In this document: piece after piece, positions 35,138 through 43,458 of the stretch
Position numbering within the stretch: the first letter of the stretch is position 1
Layout: each line of letters begins with the position of its first letter
NCBI GenBank assembly: GCA_036339375.1
Contig: JAYZBC010000066.1
Span: forward strand, 14,093 to 78,092
DNA length: 64,000 nucleotides
Origin: JAYZBC01 sp036339375
GTDB lineage: Bacteria > Pseudomonadota > Alphaproteobacteria > MPNO01 > UBA2964
Reading direction: 5' to 3'
Position numbers and translations under genes: made by a program
Notes under the pieces: model-generated
Database searches by the model: none
What the model was told of the DNA's origin: nothing
Seen by the model: only the letters and a program-made list of their open reading frames with translations

Positions 35138-36625
35138 ATGGGCAGCGGATTAATTGATCAACACGATCTTTGGACGGATGACCAAAAGAAGAGTGCTGAA
35201 GAAGTTATCAGCCGTCTAAACTCCGAAGGGATCCGTTTAGTACGAATGGCCTGGGGTGATACCCATGGCTGTTCACGTGTTAAGGAAGTCTCTATCCCCG
35301 TCTTTTTGAATTCATTAAAAAATGGATACAACATTAACGTAGCCACCTACACGCTGGATGCGACAGGGGGACGTGTGTTTCGGTCGTTCGTTCCGGGCGG
35401 CGGCATGGACCTTAAAAAAATGACGGGTTCACCAAACTTAATTATCGTCCCGGATCCAAAAACTTTTCAAATTTTGCATTGGGCTCCTGGGATCGCCTGG
35501 GTTTTGTGCAATGAATATTTCGACGATTTTACACCTTTCCATTTTTCCTCCCGATTGTTGCTCCAAAATCAGGTAAATAGACTCAAAAATATTGGTATGG
35601 AAATGCGGGTCGGACTCGAAGTAGAGTGGTACCTTAGGCGAATAGAACAGGACCACTTCGCACCTGAAAATACGGGCGTTCCTGGCAGAAGAGGTCAGCC
35701 CATTAAAACCCTGCCTGTAGAACCCGGCTATCTTTATCACTCTGAATCCAATTTCGATATTATGCAGCCAATACTAAGTGAGTTGGCTGAAGCTTATATG
35801 GCTCTCAAGTTGCCGCTTCGTTCTATAGAAAACGAATATGGACCAGGACAAATTGAATGCACATTTGAACCGCAGACAGCGTTGAGAGCAGCAGATGATT
35901 ACCTTTTGTTTAGAACCGTCACGAAGCAAATTTGTCGACGGAGTGGCTATTTTGCAACCTTTATGTGCAAACCAGCCTTTGAAGGTTTTTACACGAGTGG
36001 CTGGCATTTACATCAATCCCTCATTGACAAAACAAATAGCCAAAACCTTTTTATGCCTGAAAGTAATTCACAAACGCTTTCGAATTTGGGTAGTAATTTT
36101 ATGGCCGGACTTCTTGAAAACGCTCAAGCTTCTACAGTATTTGCATCCCCTACCGTTAATGGTTACCACCGATTTCATCCGAACTCACTGGCACCAGACC
36201 GAGCGACTTGGAGCCACGATCACCGTGGTGTAATGGTAAGGGTCTTGGGCGGCTTCCAAGATACATCAACAAGGCTTGAAAATAGAATAGGCGAGCCCGC
36301 AGCAAATCCCTACCTGTTTATTGCATCCCAAATAATTGCGGGGATTGACGGGATCGAAAGAAAAGCAATACCTTGGTCTGCTGACGATGACCCATACAAT
36401 GCAGAGCGCCCAAAATTTCCAAGAACTCTTTCTGAAGCCTTAACAGCCTTGGAGGGTAGTCAACTTTTTCGAGACACTTTCGGAGATATTTTTATAAGAT
36501 ATTTTTTAGCACTTAAACGCGCAGAATTGAGTCGATTTGAACAATTTATTGAGCACAATAGTACCCAAGCAGGAGAAAATGGTGTCTCACAGTGGGAACA
36601 AAACGAATATTTTGATTTCTTTTAA
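35138..36625 (+). CDS. Glutamine-synthetase-family ligase (gamma-glutamylamide synthetase-like)
   Basis: A 495-residue relative of glutamine synthetase. Visible landmarks are EVEWYLRR and the metal/ATP region ENEYGPGQIECTFEP, GWHLHQSL, NGYHRFHPNSLAPDRATWS and RLENRIGEPAANPYLFIAS. Divergent paralogues of this kind join glutamate to amines or anilines (for example AtdA1, PuuA, IpuC). I use ATG 35138; TTG at 35078 would add 20 non-family residues. It lies 35 bases before a Rieske alpha gene, the arrangement found in aniline dioxygenase loci. Confidence 0.82.
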   Translation: MGSGLIDQHDLWTDDQKKSAEEVISRLNSEGIRLVRMAWGDTHGCSRVKEVSIPVFLNSLKNGYNINVATYTLDATGGRVFRSFVPGGGMDLKKMTGSPNLIIVPDPKTFQILHWAPGIAWVLCNEYFDDFTPFHFSSRLLLQNQVNRLKNIGMEMRVGLEVEWYLRRIEQDHFAPENTGVPGRRGQPIKTLPVEPGYLYHSESNFDIMQPILSELAEAYMALKLPLRSIENEYGPGQIECTFEPQTALRAADDYLLFRTVTKQICRRSGYFATFMCKPAFEGFYTSGWHLHQSLIDKTNSQNLFMPESNSQTLSNLGSNFMAGLLENAQASTVFASPTVNGYHRFHPNSLAPDRATWSHDHRGVMVRVLGGFQDTSTRLENRIGEPAANPYLFIASQIIAGIDGIERKAIPWSADDDPYNAERPKFPRTLSEALTALEGSQLFRDTFGDIFIRYFLALKRAELSRFEQFIEHNSTQAGENGVSQWEQNEYFDFF

Positions 36626-36660
36626 GTTTATCTCAAAGAGGTTCCAGGGAAAGCTCTACC

Positions 36661-38055
36661 ATGCCGCCAGATGATTTACATTTCCAGTCCTCAAAAGAAG
36701 CCGCGCCTGAGATTGATTTCAACCAGCTAATTTTTGAAGAAAAGGTACACCAACGCCTTTACACAGACCACAGTATTTTTCGTGTAGAAATGGAAAAAAT
36801 TTTTGGAGCTGTTTGGGTTTTTATTGCTCATGAAAGCCAAATTCCGAAAAAAAATGATTTTGTAACTTCAAAATTGGGTCCACGACCGTTGATTGTTGTC
36901 CGTGATTCTAGCGGAAAATTACGCGCACTCTATAATCGCTGCACGCATCGTGGTGCCACGGTATGTCGACAAACAAGTGGTTCAGCAAAATCATTTTCAT
37001 GTCCCTATCACGGTTGGAGTTATTTTAACTCCGGAAGGCTCAGCAATGTCCCGTGGCCAGAAGGCTACGCGGATGATTTGCACGACACCAAGTATAATTT
37101 AGCACAGGTGCCGAGGGTACAGTCTTACCGGGGGTTCATTTTTGGAACGCTAAACAAAGAGGCGCCTTCACTACAAGATTACCTGGGTGGCGTAAAAAAA
37201 CCGCTTGACGAATGGCTGGACCGGCACCCCGGGGGAAGAGTAGTTTTTTGCGATGCAAACCGACTAAAGTTCAAAGGAAACTGGAAGCTTCTTTATGATA
37301 ATTCCGCAGACGGCTATCACGTAATTTTTTCACACCGTTCTTTGCTCGCAATGGAAAACCGATTGGTCTCCGGCAATGAGCAAGACAAAGGAATGGCCTT
37401 TTATAAAAACAGTCCGGATAACGCCCAAATGTATGTAAAAGTTTTTGAAAATGGTCATCATTTTAAGGACAAAAGACCTAATATCGATAACAATCCCGGA
37501 GCGCTTTGGGCCATTGAAGGTCCACATCCTGGTATGGAAAATTACGAAGCAGCTATAAGAAAAAAGCTAGGAAAAAAAGCAGACGATGTACTGGACCTCG
37601 CATCCTCCGAACCTGTAAATATTAATATTTTTCCCAACCTCCATATTCTTGGTAACCACGTTCAGGTTTCCCAACCCCTATCCCTAACGGAAACCGACAC
37701 CACGTGGTGGGGTACAGCTGTCATTGATTATGAAGATGAACTCCAAGGCTGTGAGGAGGAGATAAACGCGCTTCGCATGAGAACTCAAGAAAGCTTCCCT
37801 AATTTTGGTGAACTGGATGACTTGATGAATTTTGAACAAATTCAAATTGGTTTAGCAGGCAAAGAAGATGAATGGGTATATATGCACAGAGGGTTAGGCG
37901 TACCTGGTCGAGTAAAACGGGATGAAGACGGCTATCTCATTGGCCCTTCAACAGATGAGGTGTTTTTACGGGAAACGATGAAGGAATATAAGCGCCTAAT
38001 GATGGCCACTCCTAAATTACAAATCGAGCGCGATGTCAAAGCGGAATTGGTTTAA
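36661..38055 (+). CDS. Rieske ring-hydroxylating dioxygenase alpha subunit (copy 1)
   Basis: A 464-residue large subunit. The Rieske 2Fe-2S ligands are C94-x-H96 and C114-x2-H117 (CTH, CPYH). The mononuclear iron site is in DNSADGYHVIFSH, with the bridging aspartate and two histidines. Such enzymes cis-dihydroxylate aromatic rings using electrons from a separate reductase. The gene overlaps its beta partner by one base (TAATG) and follows the glutamine-synthetase-like gene. No ferredoxin or reductase gene is present in the window. Confidence 0.9.
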   Translation: MPPDDLHFQSSKEAAPEIDFNQLIFEEKVHQRLYTDHSIFRVEMEKIFGAVWVFIAHESQIPKKNDFVTSKLGPRPLIVVRDSSGKLRALYNRCTHRGATVCRQTSGSAKSFSCPYHGWSYFNSGRLSNVPWPEGYADDLHDTKYNLAQVPRVQSYRGFIFGTLNKEAPSLQDYLGGVKKPLDEWLDRHPGGRVVFCDANRLKFKGNWKLLYDNSADGYHVIFSHRSLLAMENRLVSGNEQDKGMAFYKNSPDNAQMYVKVFENGHHFKDKRPNIDNNPGALWAIEGPHPGMENYEAAIRKKLGKKADDVLDLASSEPVNINIFPNLHILGNHVQVSQPLSLTETDTTWWGTAVIDYEDELQGCEEEINALRMRTQESFPNFGELDDLMNFEQIQIGLAGKEDEWVYMHRGLGVPGRVKRDEDGYLIGPSTDEVFLRETMKEYKRLMMATPKLQIERDVKAELV

Positions 38056-38636
38056 TGCAAAATGACCCATCGCTGAGTTCCTACTACGTAGGTCACCAAT
38101 TTTATAAAACACTTGTTAAAAGTTACACAAACTGGCAAACCGAAGAAGCAGAGATTCTGGATCCAGTTTTAAGGGATTGTTGCCGAGTGCTAATAGAAAA
38201 AGAAGCGCGGTTACTGGATCAAAACAATTTGGACGACTGGCTGAATTTATTTATACCGGAATGCATTTATTGGGTCCCTGCAACGCCTAATGGAGGTGAC
38301 CCTAGAAAAGAGATAGCAGTTTGTTTTGATGACCGTCGCAGGCTAGAAGACAGAATTTTCCGATTACAAAACGAGTTTGCTTGGTCCCAACAACCAAAAT
38401 CACGAACTGCCCGATTAATTTCAAATGTTAGTCTTTTTTCTACTGAAATTAGTTCCGTTTTAATGGTGAGATCAAATTTTTTAACGACAGAGCTCCAGGC
38501 TGGTGACAAAAGGACATACACGGGATGGTATGGGCATACAATTTGTCAAGACCACGACGTTTGGAAAATTAAAGTCAAGCAGGTAAATTTAATTGATTGC
38601 GATCAAAATTTACGAAATCTGAGCATAATTCTTTAA
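38055..38636 (+). CDS. Ring-hydroxylating dioxygenase beta subunit (copy 1)
   Basis: A 193-residue small subunit of NTF2-like fold, with EARLLDQNNLDDWLNLF, PECIYWVPA, DDRRRLEDRIFRLQ and a SRTARLISNVSLF segment as in biphenyl, benzoate and aniline dioxygenase beta chains. It is structural and contributes to substrate choice. It starts inside the alpha stop codon, so the two are translated together. Confidence 0.88.
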   Translation: MQNDPSLSSYYVGHQFYKTLVKSYTNWQTEEAEILDPVLRDCCRVLIEKEARLLDQNNLDDWLNLFIPECIYWVPATPNGGDPRKEIAVCFDDRRRLEDRIFRLQNEFAWSQQPKSRTARLISNVSLFSTEISSVLMVRSNFLTTELQAGDKRTYTGWYGHTICQDHDVWKIKVKQVNLIDCDQNLRNLSIIL

Positions 38637-38640
38637 AGGA

Positions 38641-39645
38641 TTAAACTCGAAGCTGGTGGAACGGCTCCAGAGCTTCTTTAACAAAAATTTCCTCAGGGGT
38701 TAAATGACGCTGTGTCACGCCCTGCTCAAAACAATACCGCAGAAATGCTTCCAAGGTTTTACGATTTTGGTCAATACCGTAGGGCCAATATTCACCACCA
38801 GGGAAAAACTCCTTTTCTGTCCGGTGTATGTATTGCTGTATCCAAGGGAGGGCAATCTGTGAAACATTCAAGTCTTTCATTCTCCGAACTGAATTTCTTT
38901 TTGCTTGATCAAAGGCATTGAATACATTCCGTGCAATCCACGGGTTTGCCTCATAGCTTGATCGACGTAAGGCCACAGTGTGCATAATTGGGAAAATACC
39001 AGATTTTGCAAAAAATTCGCGTTCAACGCCCTCATACTCTGGGTAGAGACGTGTAATTCGATTATCTCCTGCCAACATTCGACGTGGTGGATCAGCCGTC
39101 AAAATTGCATCCAGTTTTTCCTCAACCAGCATATCAGCTAATGATCCATCCGGCAGGTTTGTAAGGCTAACACCTTGGGGTGGTTTTTCCGCAGTATTAT
39201 CAAGCCTTCCAGGAGAATTGGGTCCAAGTTGATACCAGTCAATTTCTGATAAAGGTATTCCCACAGTATCCGTCAGCCAGCCGCGAATATAGGTCGTAGC
39301 CGTCTGCGCCCACTGCGGCAAACCCACCCTTTTTCCACGGAGTTGTTGTGGTGTTGTAATGCCACTATTTGAACGTATATAAACCCCTGATAAACGGAAT
39401 AGCCGGGACGGAAAAACGGGGATAAGAACAAATGGAGCGTGCCCCCGATCTATCGCTTGACAAGACATCGCAAAGGAAATTTCTGAAATATCCCATTCTT
39501 GGTTTTGCAGAAACCTTTTAAAAGTTTCTTCTACCTCCATAACCAGACTGGTAATTTCTATACCAACGGGTTTTACAGCACCCGTAAATAAGTCACGAAC
39601 GTGATCATAATCATTAATACCCATCGTCAGATGTATATCTGCCAT
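38641..39645 (-). CDS. 4,5-dihydroxyphthalate-decarboxylase-like protein
   Basis: A 334-residue protein with a periplasmic-binding-protein (NMT1-like) fold but no signal peptide. It begins ADIHLTMGINDYDHVRDLFTG and has GVYIRSNSGITTPQQLRGKRVG and a long C-terminal part like Pht5, which decarboxylates 4,5-dihydroxyphthalate to protocatechuate. A role as a cytoplasmic solute-binding relative is the alternative. It converges on the copy 1 Rieske pair and is divergent from copy 2, a context that favours aromatic acid decarboxylation. Confidence 0.75.
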   Translation of the reverse strand: MADIHLTMGINDYDHVRDLFTGAVKPVGIEITSLVMEVEETFKRFLQNQEWDISEISFAMSCQAIDRGHAPFVLIPVFPSRLFRLSGVYIRSNSGITTPQQLRGKRVGLPQWAQTATTYIRGWLTDTVGIPLSEIDWYQLGPNSPGRLDNTAEKPPQGVSLTNLPDGSLADMLVEEKLDAILTADPPRRMLAGDNRITRLYPEYEGVEREFFAKSGIFPIMHTVALRRSSYEANPWIARNVFNAFDQAKRNSVRRMKDLNVSQIALPWIQQYIHRTEKEFFPGGEYWPYGIDQNRKTLEAFLRYCFEQGVTQRHLTPEEIFVKEALEPFHQLRV

Positions 39646-39746
39646 TTAAACCCCTTCGGCACAAAATTTTAACCTGTTGATAGCACGGGTTAGAAAGATA
39701 TGCACCCGCAGTGGTCAATACCTTATGGTTAGTTTACGTTCCAAGT

Positions 39747-41048
39747 ATGGAGTCTTACACACAAAAATGGGTGGATAAAGACAACGGTTTCGTCAAACGT
39801 GAAGCCTTTGTGAGTGAGGATGTCTATAAATTAGAAATTGACCGCCTTTTTAACCGGAACTGGATATTTTTAGGACATGAAACCGAAATCCCTGACGAAG
39901 GAGATTTTGTAGTCAGAAATTTAGGGAATGCCCCAGTGATTGTGATTCGTGTTGATAAAAACAAAATAAAGGTTTTTCTTAACAGCTGCCGACACCGAGG
40001 GACTAAATTGTGCCGTGTAGATGCTGGCAAGGCAAAGAAATTTGTTTGCCCTTTTCATGGATGGACTTATGAAAAATCTGGCAAACTAATTTCTACAGGT
40101 TTTGACCACCATTTTCCTGAAAAAACAGATTTTTCCTTACTCAGCCTAATAGCAGCTCCAAGGGTGGAAACATTCAGAGGATTGATCTTTGGTTGTTGGG
40201 ACAAGGATGTCGTTGGGTTAAACCAATTTCTTGGGGACATCGGCTGGTATTTAGATGCCTTTTTCAATCGTTCGCCCCAAGGAATGGAAGTGCTGGCTCC
40301 ACCACACCGCTGGCGGACTAAGGCTAACTGGAAAATTGGAGCTCTAAATTTTATTGGTGATAATCAACACGGCTCAACAACTCATATTGGTCCTTCTACA
40401 GTAGATAAAAACCGAACCATTCGAGATGGATTTCGAAAATCTGCAGAGGAAAGTTTCCACGTGGTTACGGAAGGAGGCCACGGTTGCACCATGGCTTATT
40501 TAGTCCCGGGAATGCCAAAAAAAAACTACCAAACGTACTCAGAAAAACTCAAACCCATTTATGAAAAAAACCTTCAACCGGGCCAATATGCCATGTTGCA
40601 TAATTTAAGGGTTTGTGTCGGAACAGTGTTTCCCAACCTTTCTTTTGTTGAATCCCAGGTTGGGGCGGGCGAAAAAGCGCTAATCGTGCGCCTTTGGCAC
40701 CCTGTCAACGCTATTGAAATGGAGGTGCTAAGTTGGGTTTTTGCGGAAGTCGAAGCAAATGACGAATATAAGAAAAGTGCTCTCAGAAACGGGTTCCACA
40801 ACTTTGGCGCTGCGGGGGTCTTTGAACAAGATGATATGGAGCTTTGGGCATCTGCAACTGCGGCTAGCGATAACTCAATCGCCCAACAATACCCCTTCAG
40901 TTTTCAAACAAGCCTGCGTTACATTTCCAAGCCAACGAAACAGCATGATTGGCCTGGTAAAACCTATAGACCAGTAGACACAGAAGTTGCCCAGTTCCAC
41001 TTCATGCAGCATTGGGAAAAGGTGTTATTGGCTGGCGGACCATTTTAA
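39747..41048 (+). CDS. Rieske ring-hydroxylating dioxygenase alpha subunit (copy 2)
   Basis: A 433-residue large subunit from ATG 39747 (MESYTQKW); a GTG at 39711 would add 12 residues. Rieske ligands are C81-x-H83 and C101-x2-H104 (CRH, CPFH). The mononuclear site reads NFIGDNQHGSTTH, keeping the Asp-His-His set in a pattern like naphthalene dioxygenase. It precedes its beta gene by four bases. The electron-transfer partner is not encoded here. Confidence 0.88.
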   Translation: MESYTQKWVDKDNGFVKREAFVSEDVYKLEIDRLFNRNWIFLGHETEIPDEGDFVVRNLGNAPVIVIRVDKNKIKVFLNSCRHRGTKLCRVDAGKAKKFVCPFHGWTYEKSGKLISTGFDHHFPEKTDFSLLSLIAAPRVETFRGLIFGCWDKDVVGLNQFLGDIGWYLDAFFNRSPQGMEVLAPPHRWRTKANWKIGALNFIGDNQHGSTTHIGPSTVDKNRTIRDGFRKSAEESFHVVTEGGHGCTMAYLVPGMPKKNYQTYSEKLKPIYEKNLQPGQYAMLHNLRVCVGTVFPNLSFVESQVGAGEKALIVRLWHPVNAIEMEVLSWVFAEVEANDEYKKSALRNGFHNFGAAGVFEQDDMELWASATAASDNSIAQQYPFSFQTSLRYISKPTKQHDWPGKTYRPVDTEVAQFHFMQHWEKVLLAGGPF

Positions 41049-41052
41049 AAAA

Positions 41053-41574
41053 ATGGTCGAACTCGAATTTAACCCCTCTGTAAGTGATACGGATTATCTT
41101 GCAATCCAGCGTTTCATGTATTACGAGGCTTTGCTTTTGGATGAACGCGCATATTTGGACTGGTTTTGTTTACTGACAGATGATATCCACTATAAAATCA
41201 CAACCCAAGTTGCGCGCGCTACAGAAGATGGAATAATTCGAGTAGCAATCATCGATGAAGATATGCAAGCTTTAAAGATGCGTGTCGATCAAATTTCTAA
41301 TCCAAAATTGACTCATGCCGAAAATCCCCCGACTTTAACGCGCCGGCTTATTTCAAATATTCAGGTTTCTTCGGGAAATTTAAAGAACACCTACACGGTA
41401 AAATCTAACCTTCTGCTGTACGAAAATCGAGCGGAAAACCTGAATGGCAGCGTGCACGCAGGCAAACGTGAAGACTTCCTCATAAAAATAGACCGAAGTT
41501 TCCGAATTGCACAAAGAATTGTAGATCTGGACCAAACCGTTCTTAGCAATAGTACACTGAGTTTGCTGCTCTAG
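41053..41574 (+). CDS. Ring-hydroxylating dioxygenase beta subunit (copy 2)
   Basis: A 173-residue small subunit with MYYEALLLDERAYLDWFCL, IIDEDMQALKMRVDQI and TLTRRLISNIQVS, typical of the family. I choose the ATG at 41053, just after the alpha stop; a longer frame from 40987 would overlap the alpha gene and adds residues unlike this family. Sequence divergence from copy 1 suggests a different substrate, not a recent duplicate. Confidence 0.86.
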   Translation: MVELEFNPSVSDTDYLAIQRFMYYEALLLDERAYLDWFCLLTDDIHYKITTQVARATEDGIIRVAIIDEDMQALKMRVDQISNPKLTHAENPPTLTRRLISNIQVSSGNLKNTYTVKSNLLLYENRAENLNGSVHAGKREDFLIKIDRSFRIAQRIVDLDQTVLSNSTLSLLL

Positions 41575-41580
41575 ACCTAA

Positions 41581-41607
41581 TTTTTGGATAAATTGCTATA
41601 CCAAAAA
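41581..41607. terminator. Possible bidirectional terminator between convergent genes
   Basis: TTTTTGG at 41581-41587 pairs with CCAAAAA at 41601-41607 around a 13-base loop, just after the copy 2 beta-subunit stop and before the convergent benzoate-CoA ligase stop. The stem is weak (mostly A-T pairs), so the call is tentative. Confidence 0.3.
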
Positions 41608-41677
41608 AAGAATTATTTGTGTTTTTCAATTTAGAAAATTTAAAGTCCTTTTGCACCTCTTCTTTTAAATCATTTAC

Positions 41678-43252
41678 CTAAAGCCTTGCTCTGAGGCGAA
41701 ACCTCTGAATTTTACCTGTCGCTGTTTTCGGCAAGTCATCTAAAAAATAAAACCAACGAGGGTATTTATAATGGGCAAGCCCTTCCCGACAATGATTTAT
41801 AAGTGCTTTTTCCGTTTCCTCTCCGGCATCTTGTAGGTCGTTTAGTACGACGTAGGCCGCAGGTTTTATTAAACCCTCTTCGTCAACCTGGCCTACTACA
41901 GCGGCTTCAAGAATTTTTGGATGCTCTATTAATCTTGCCTCGATTTCAAAAGGAGAACACCAGAGGCCACCCACCTTCAACATATCATCCCCTCGACCTG
42001 CATTGTGATAGTAGCCCTCAGAATCACGATAATACATATCGCCGGTGTTGAGCCATTCGCCCTTCATCGTTGCTGCTGTTTTTTCAGGGTTATTCCAATA
42101 AAGCCGTGCTGCAGATTCTCCCTTAACCCAGACAGTCCCGATTTCTTCCGGCTTTTTAATTTCATTTTCCAATTCATCAACAAGTTTTACCTGGTATCCG
42201 CTCACCGGTTTCCCAGAGGTCCCAAATTTATAATCTTCCTCTTTATTGGAAATAAAAATATGCAAGTTTTCAGTTGAACCCAGGCCGTCAATTATTACAT
42301 TTTCAGTCCTTTCTATCCAACGCCGCAAAACGTCCCCGGGCAACGCCTCTCCGGCAGAAATGCATAATCTTAAAGAAGATAAATTCGGTTCTGAAGTCTC
42401 CATTTTACGGAGTTGCTGAGCGTAAAGTGTAGGCACTCCAAAAAATACTGTCGGTCTAAACCGTTCAATCATTTTAAAACTCATTTGGGGAGTCACTTTT
42501 TCATCTGAGAGAACGATGGTTGCCCCCACCCAAAGGGGAAAAGTCATAGCATTACCAAACCCATAAGAATGAAAGAGTTTACTTACTGAAAACACCGTAT
42601 CTTTTTCTTTCAATCCAATTGTGTCCACAGCAAATCGTTCGGATGTACAAACCATAGATCGATGGGGGTGGACAACGCCCTTTGGGTTTCCAGTAGACCC
42701 CGAAGAGTAGAGCCAGAAACAGTCATCCAAATGTGTCCTTGCAGCTGGCTCTAGGAGCCCATTACAACTGCCCGCCTGTTCAAACAAAGTTTCAACGGTG
42801 GCAACATAAGCTGATTTATGTTTGCACGCTGAAACGGCAGGCTCCAAAATTTCTGAGAATTGGGAACTGTATATAAAACCCGCACAGCCACAATCTGAAA
42901 TGAGATATATGTAATCCTCTTTACGAAGCAAAGTGTTAACGGGCGCTGGAATAATTCCAGCCTTTATAGCGCCAAAAAACAATGCAATGAATTCCGGACA
43001 ATCACGGACTACCATCATCAATCTTTCCCCTGGTTTTATACCTTCAGCCAGGAGGTGTTTTCCTACCCTGTTTACATGGTTGTAAAGATCTTGATAAGTC
43101 CATGTTATGTCTGCTGTTTTGATTGCCGCTTTGTGCCCTCGTCCTTGGTTCACATGTGCATCTATAAAAGGCACTGCTACATTAAAATTTCGAGCAAAGT
43201 TTAGCCGGCTGGGAACCACCGTATGATCGATTTCAACTGTGTTATCTTTCAT
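41678..43252 (-). CDS. Benzoate-CoA ligase family protein
   Basis: A 524-residue ANL enzyme that would form an aryl-CoA from an aromatic acid, ATP and CoA. The adenylation loop is intact (YSSGSTGNPKGVVHP), followed by LFHSYGFGNAMTFPLWVGAT, GLGSTENLHIF, the hinge segment NAGRGDDMLKVGG and the catalytic-lysine region PKTATGKIQRF. The N-terminus (FNVAVPFIDAHV) is characteristic of benzoate/4-hydroxybenzoate-CoA ligases. It converges on copy 2 of the Rieske pair and is divergent from the molybdenum hydroxylase genes, so it may supply their CoA-ester substrate. Confidence 0.86.
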   Translation of the reverse strand: MKDNTVEIDHTVVPSRLNFARNFNVAVPFIDAHVNQGRGHKAAIKTADITWTYQDLYNHVNRVGKHLLAEGIKPGERLMMVVRDCPEFIALFFGAIKAGIIPAPVNTLLRKEDYIYLISDCGCAGFIYSSQFSEILEPAVSACKHKSAYVATVETLFEQAGSCNGLLEPAARTHLDDCFWLYSSGSTGNPKGVVHPHRSMVCTSERFAVDTIGLKEKDTVFSVSKLFHSYGFGNAMTFPLWVGATIVLSDEKVTPQMSFKMIERFRPTVFFGVPTLYAQQLRKMETSEPNLSSLRLCISAGEALPGDVLRRWIERTENVIIDGLGSTENLHIFISNKEEDYKFGTSGKPVSGYQVKLVDELENEIKKPEEIGTVWVKGESAARLYWNNPEKTAATMKGEWLNTGDMYYRDSEGYYHNAGRGDDMLKVGGLWCSPFEIEARLIEHPKILEAAVVGQVDEEGLIKPAAYVVLNDLQDAGEETEKALINHCREGLAHYKYPRWFYFLDDLPKTATGKIQRFRLRARL

Positions 43253-43458
43253 ATCTAAAACCTGTTTCTTGAATTAGGTATTGACCAATTCTTCCCTCCA
43301 CGCAACCAAACATATAGTTTTTTCAGGAAAAAAATCATGCTGCGGCAAATTGTGTCTGTTCTATGGGTTGCTTTTACTGCTAATTGCTGGCAACACCATG
43401 ATAAATTAGAATTTCTTTTGATAATTTTTGGTGTCAAAATGCAGATGGAAAACAAGTA

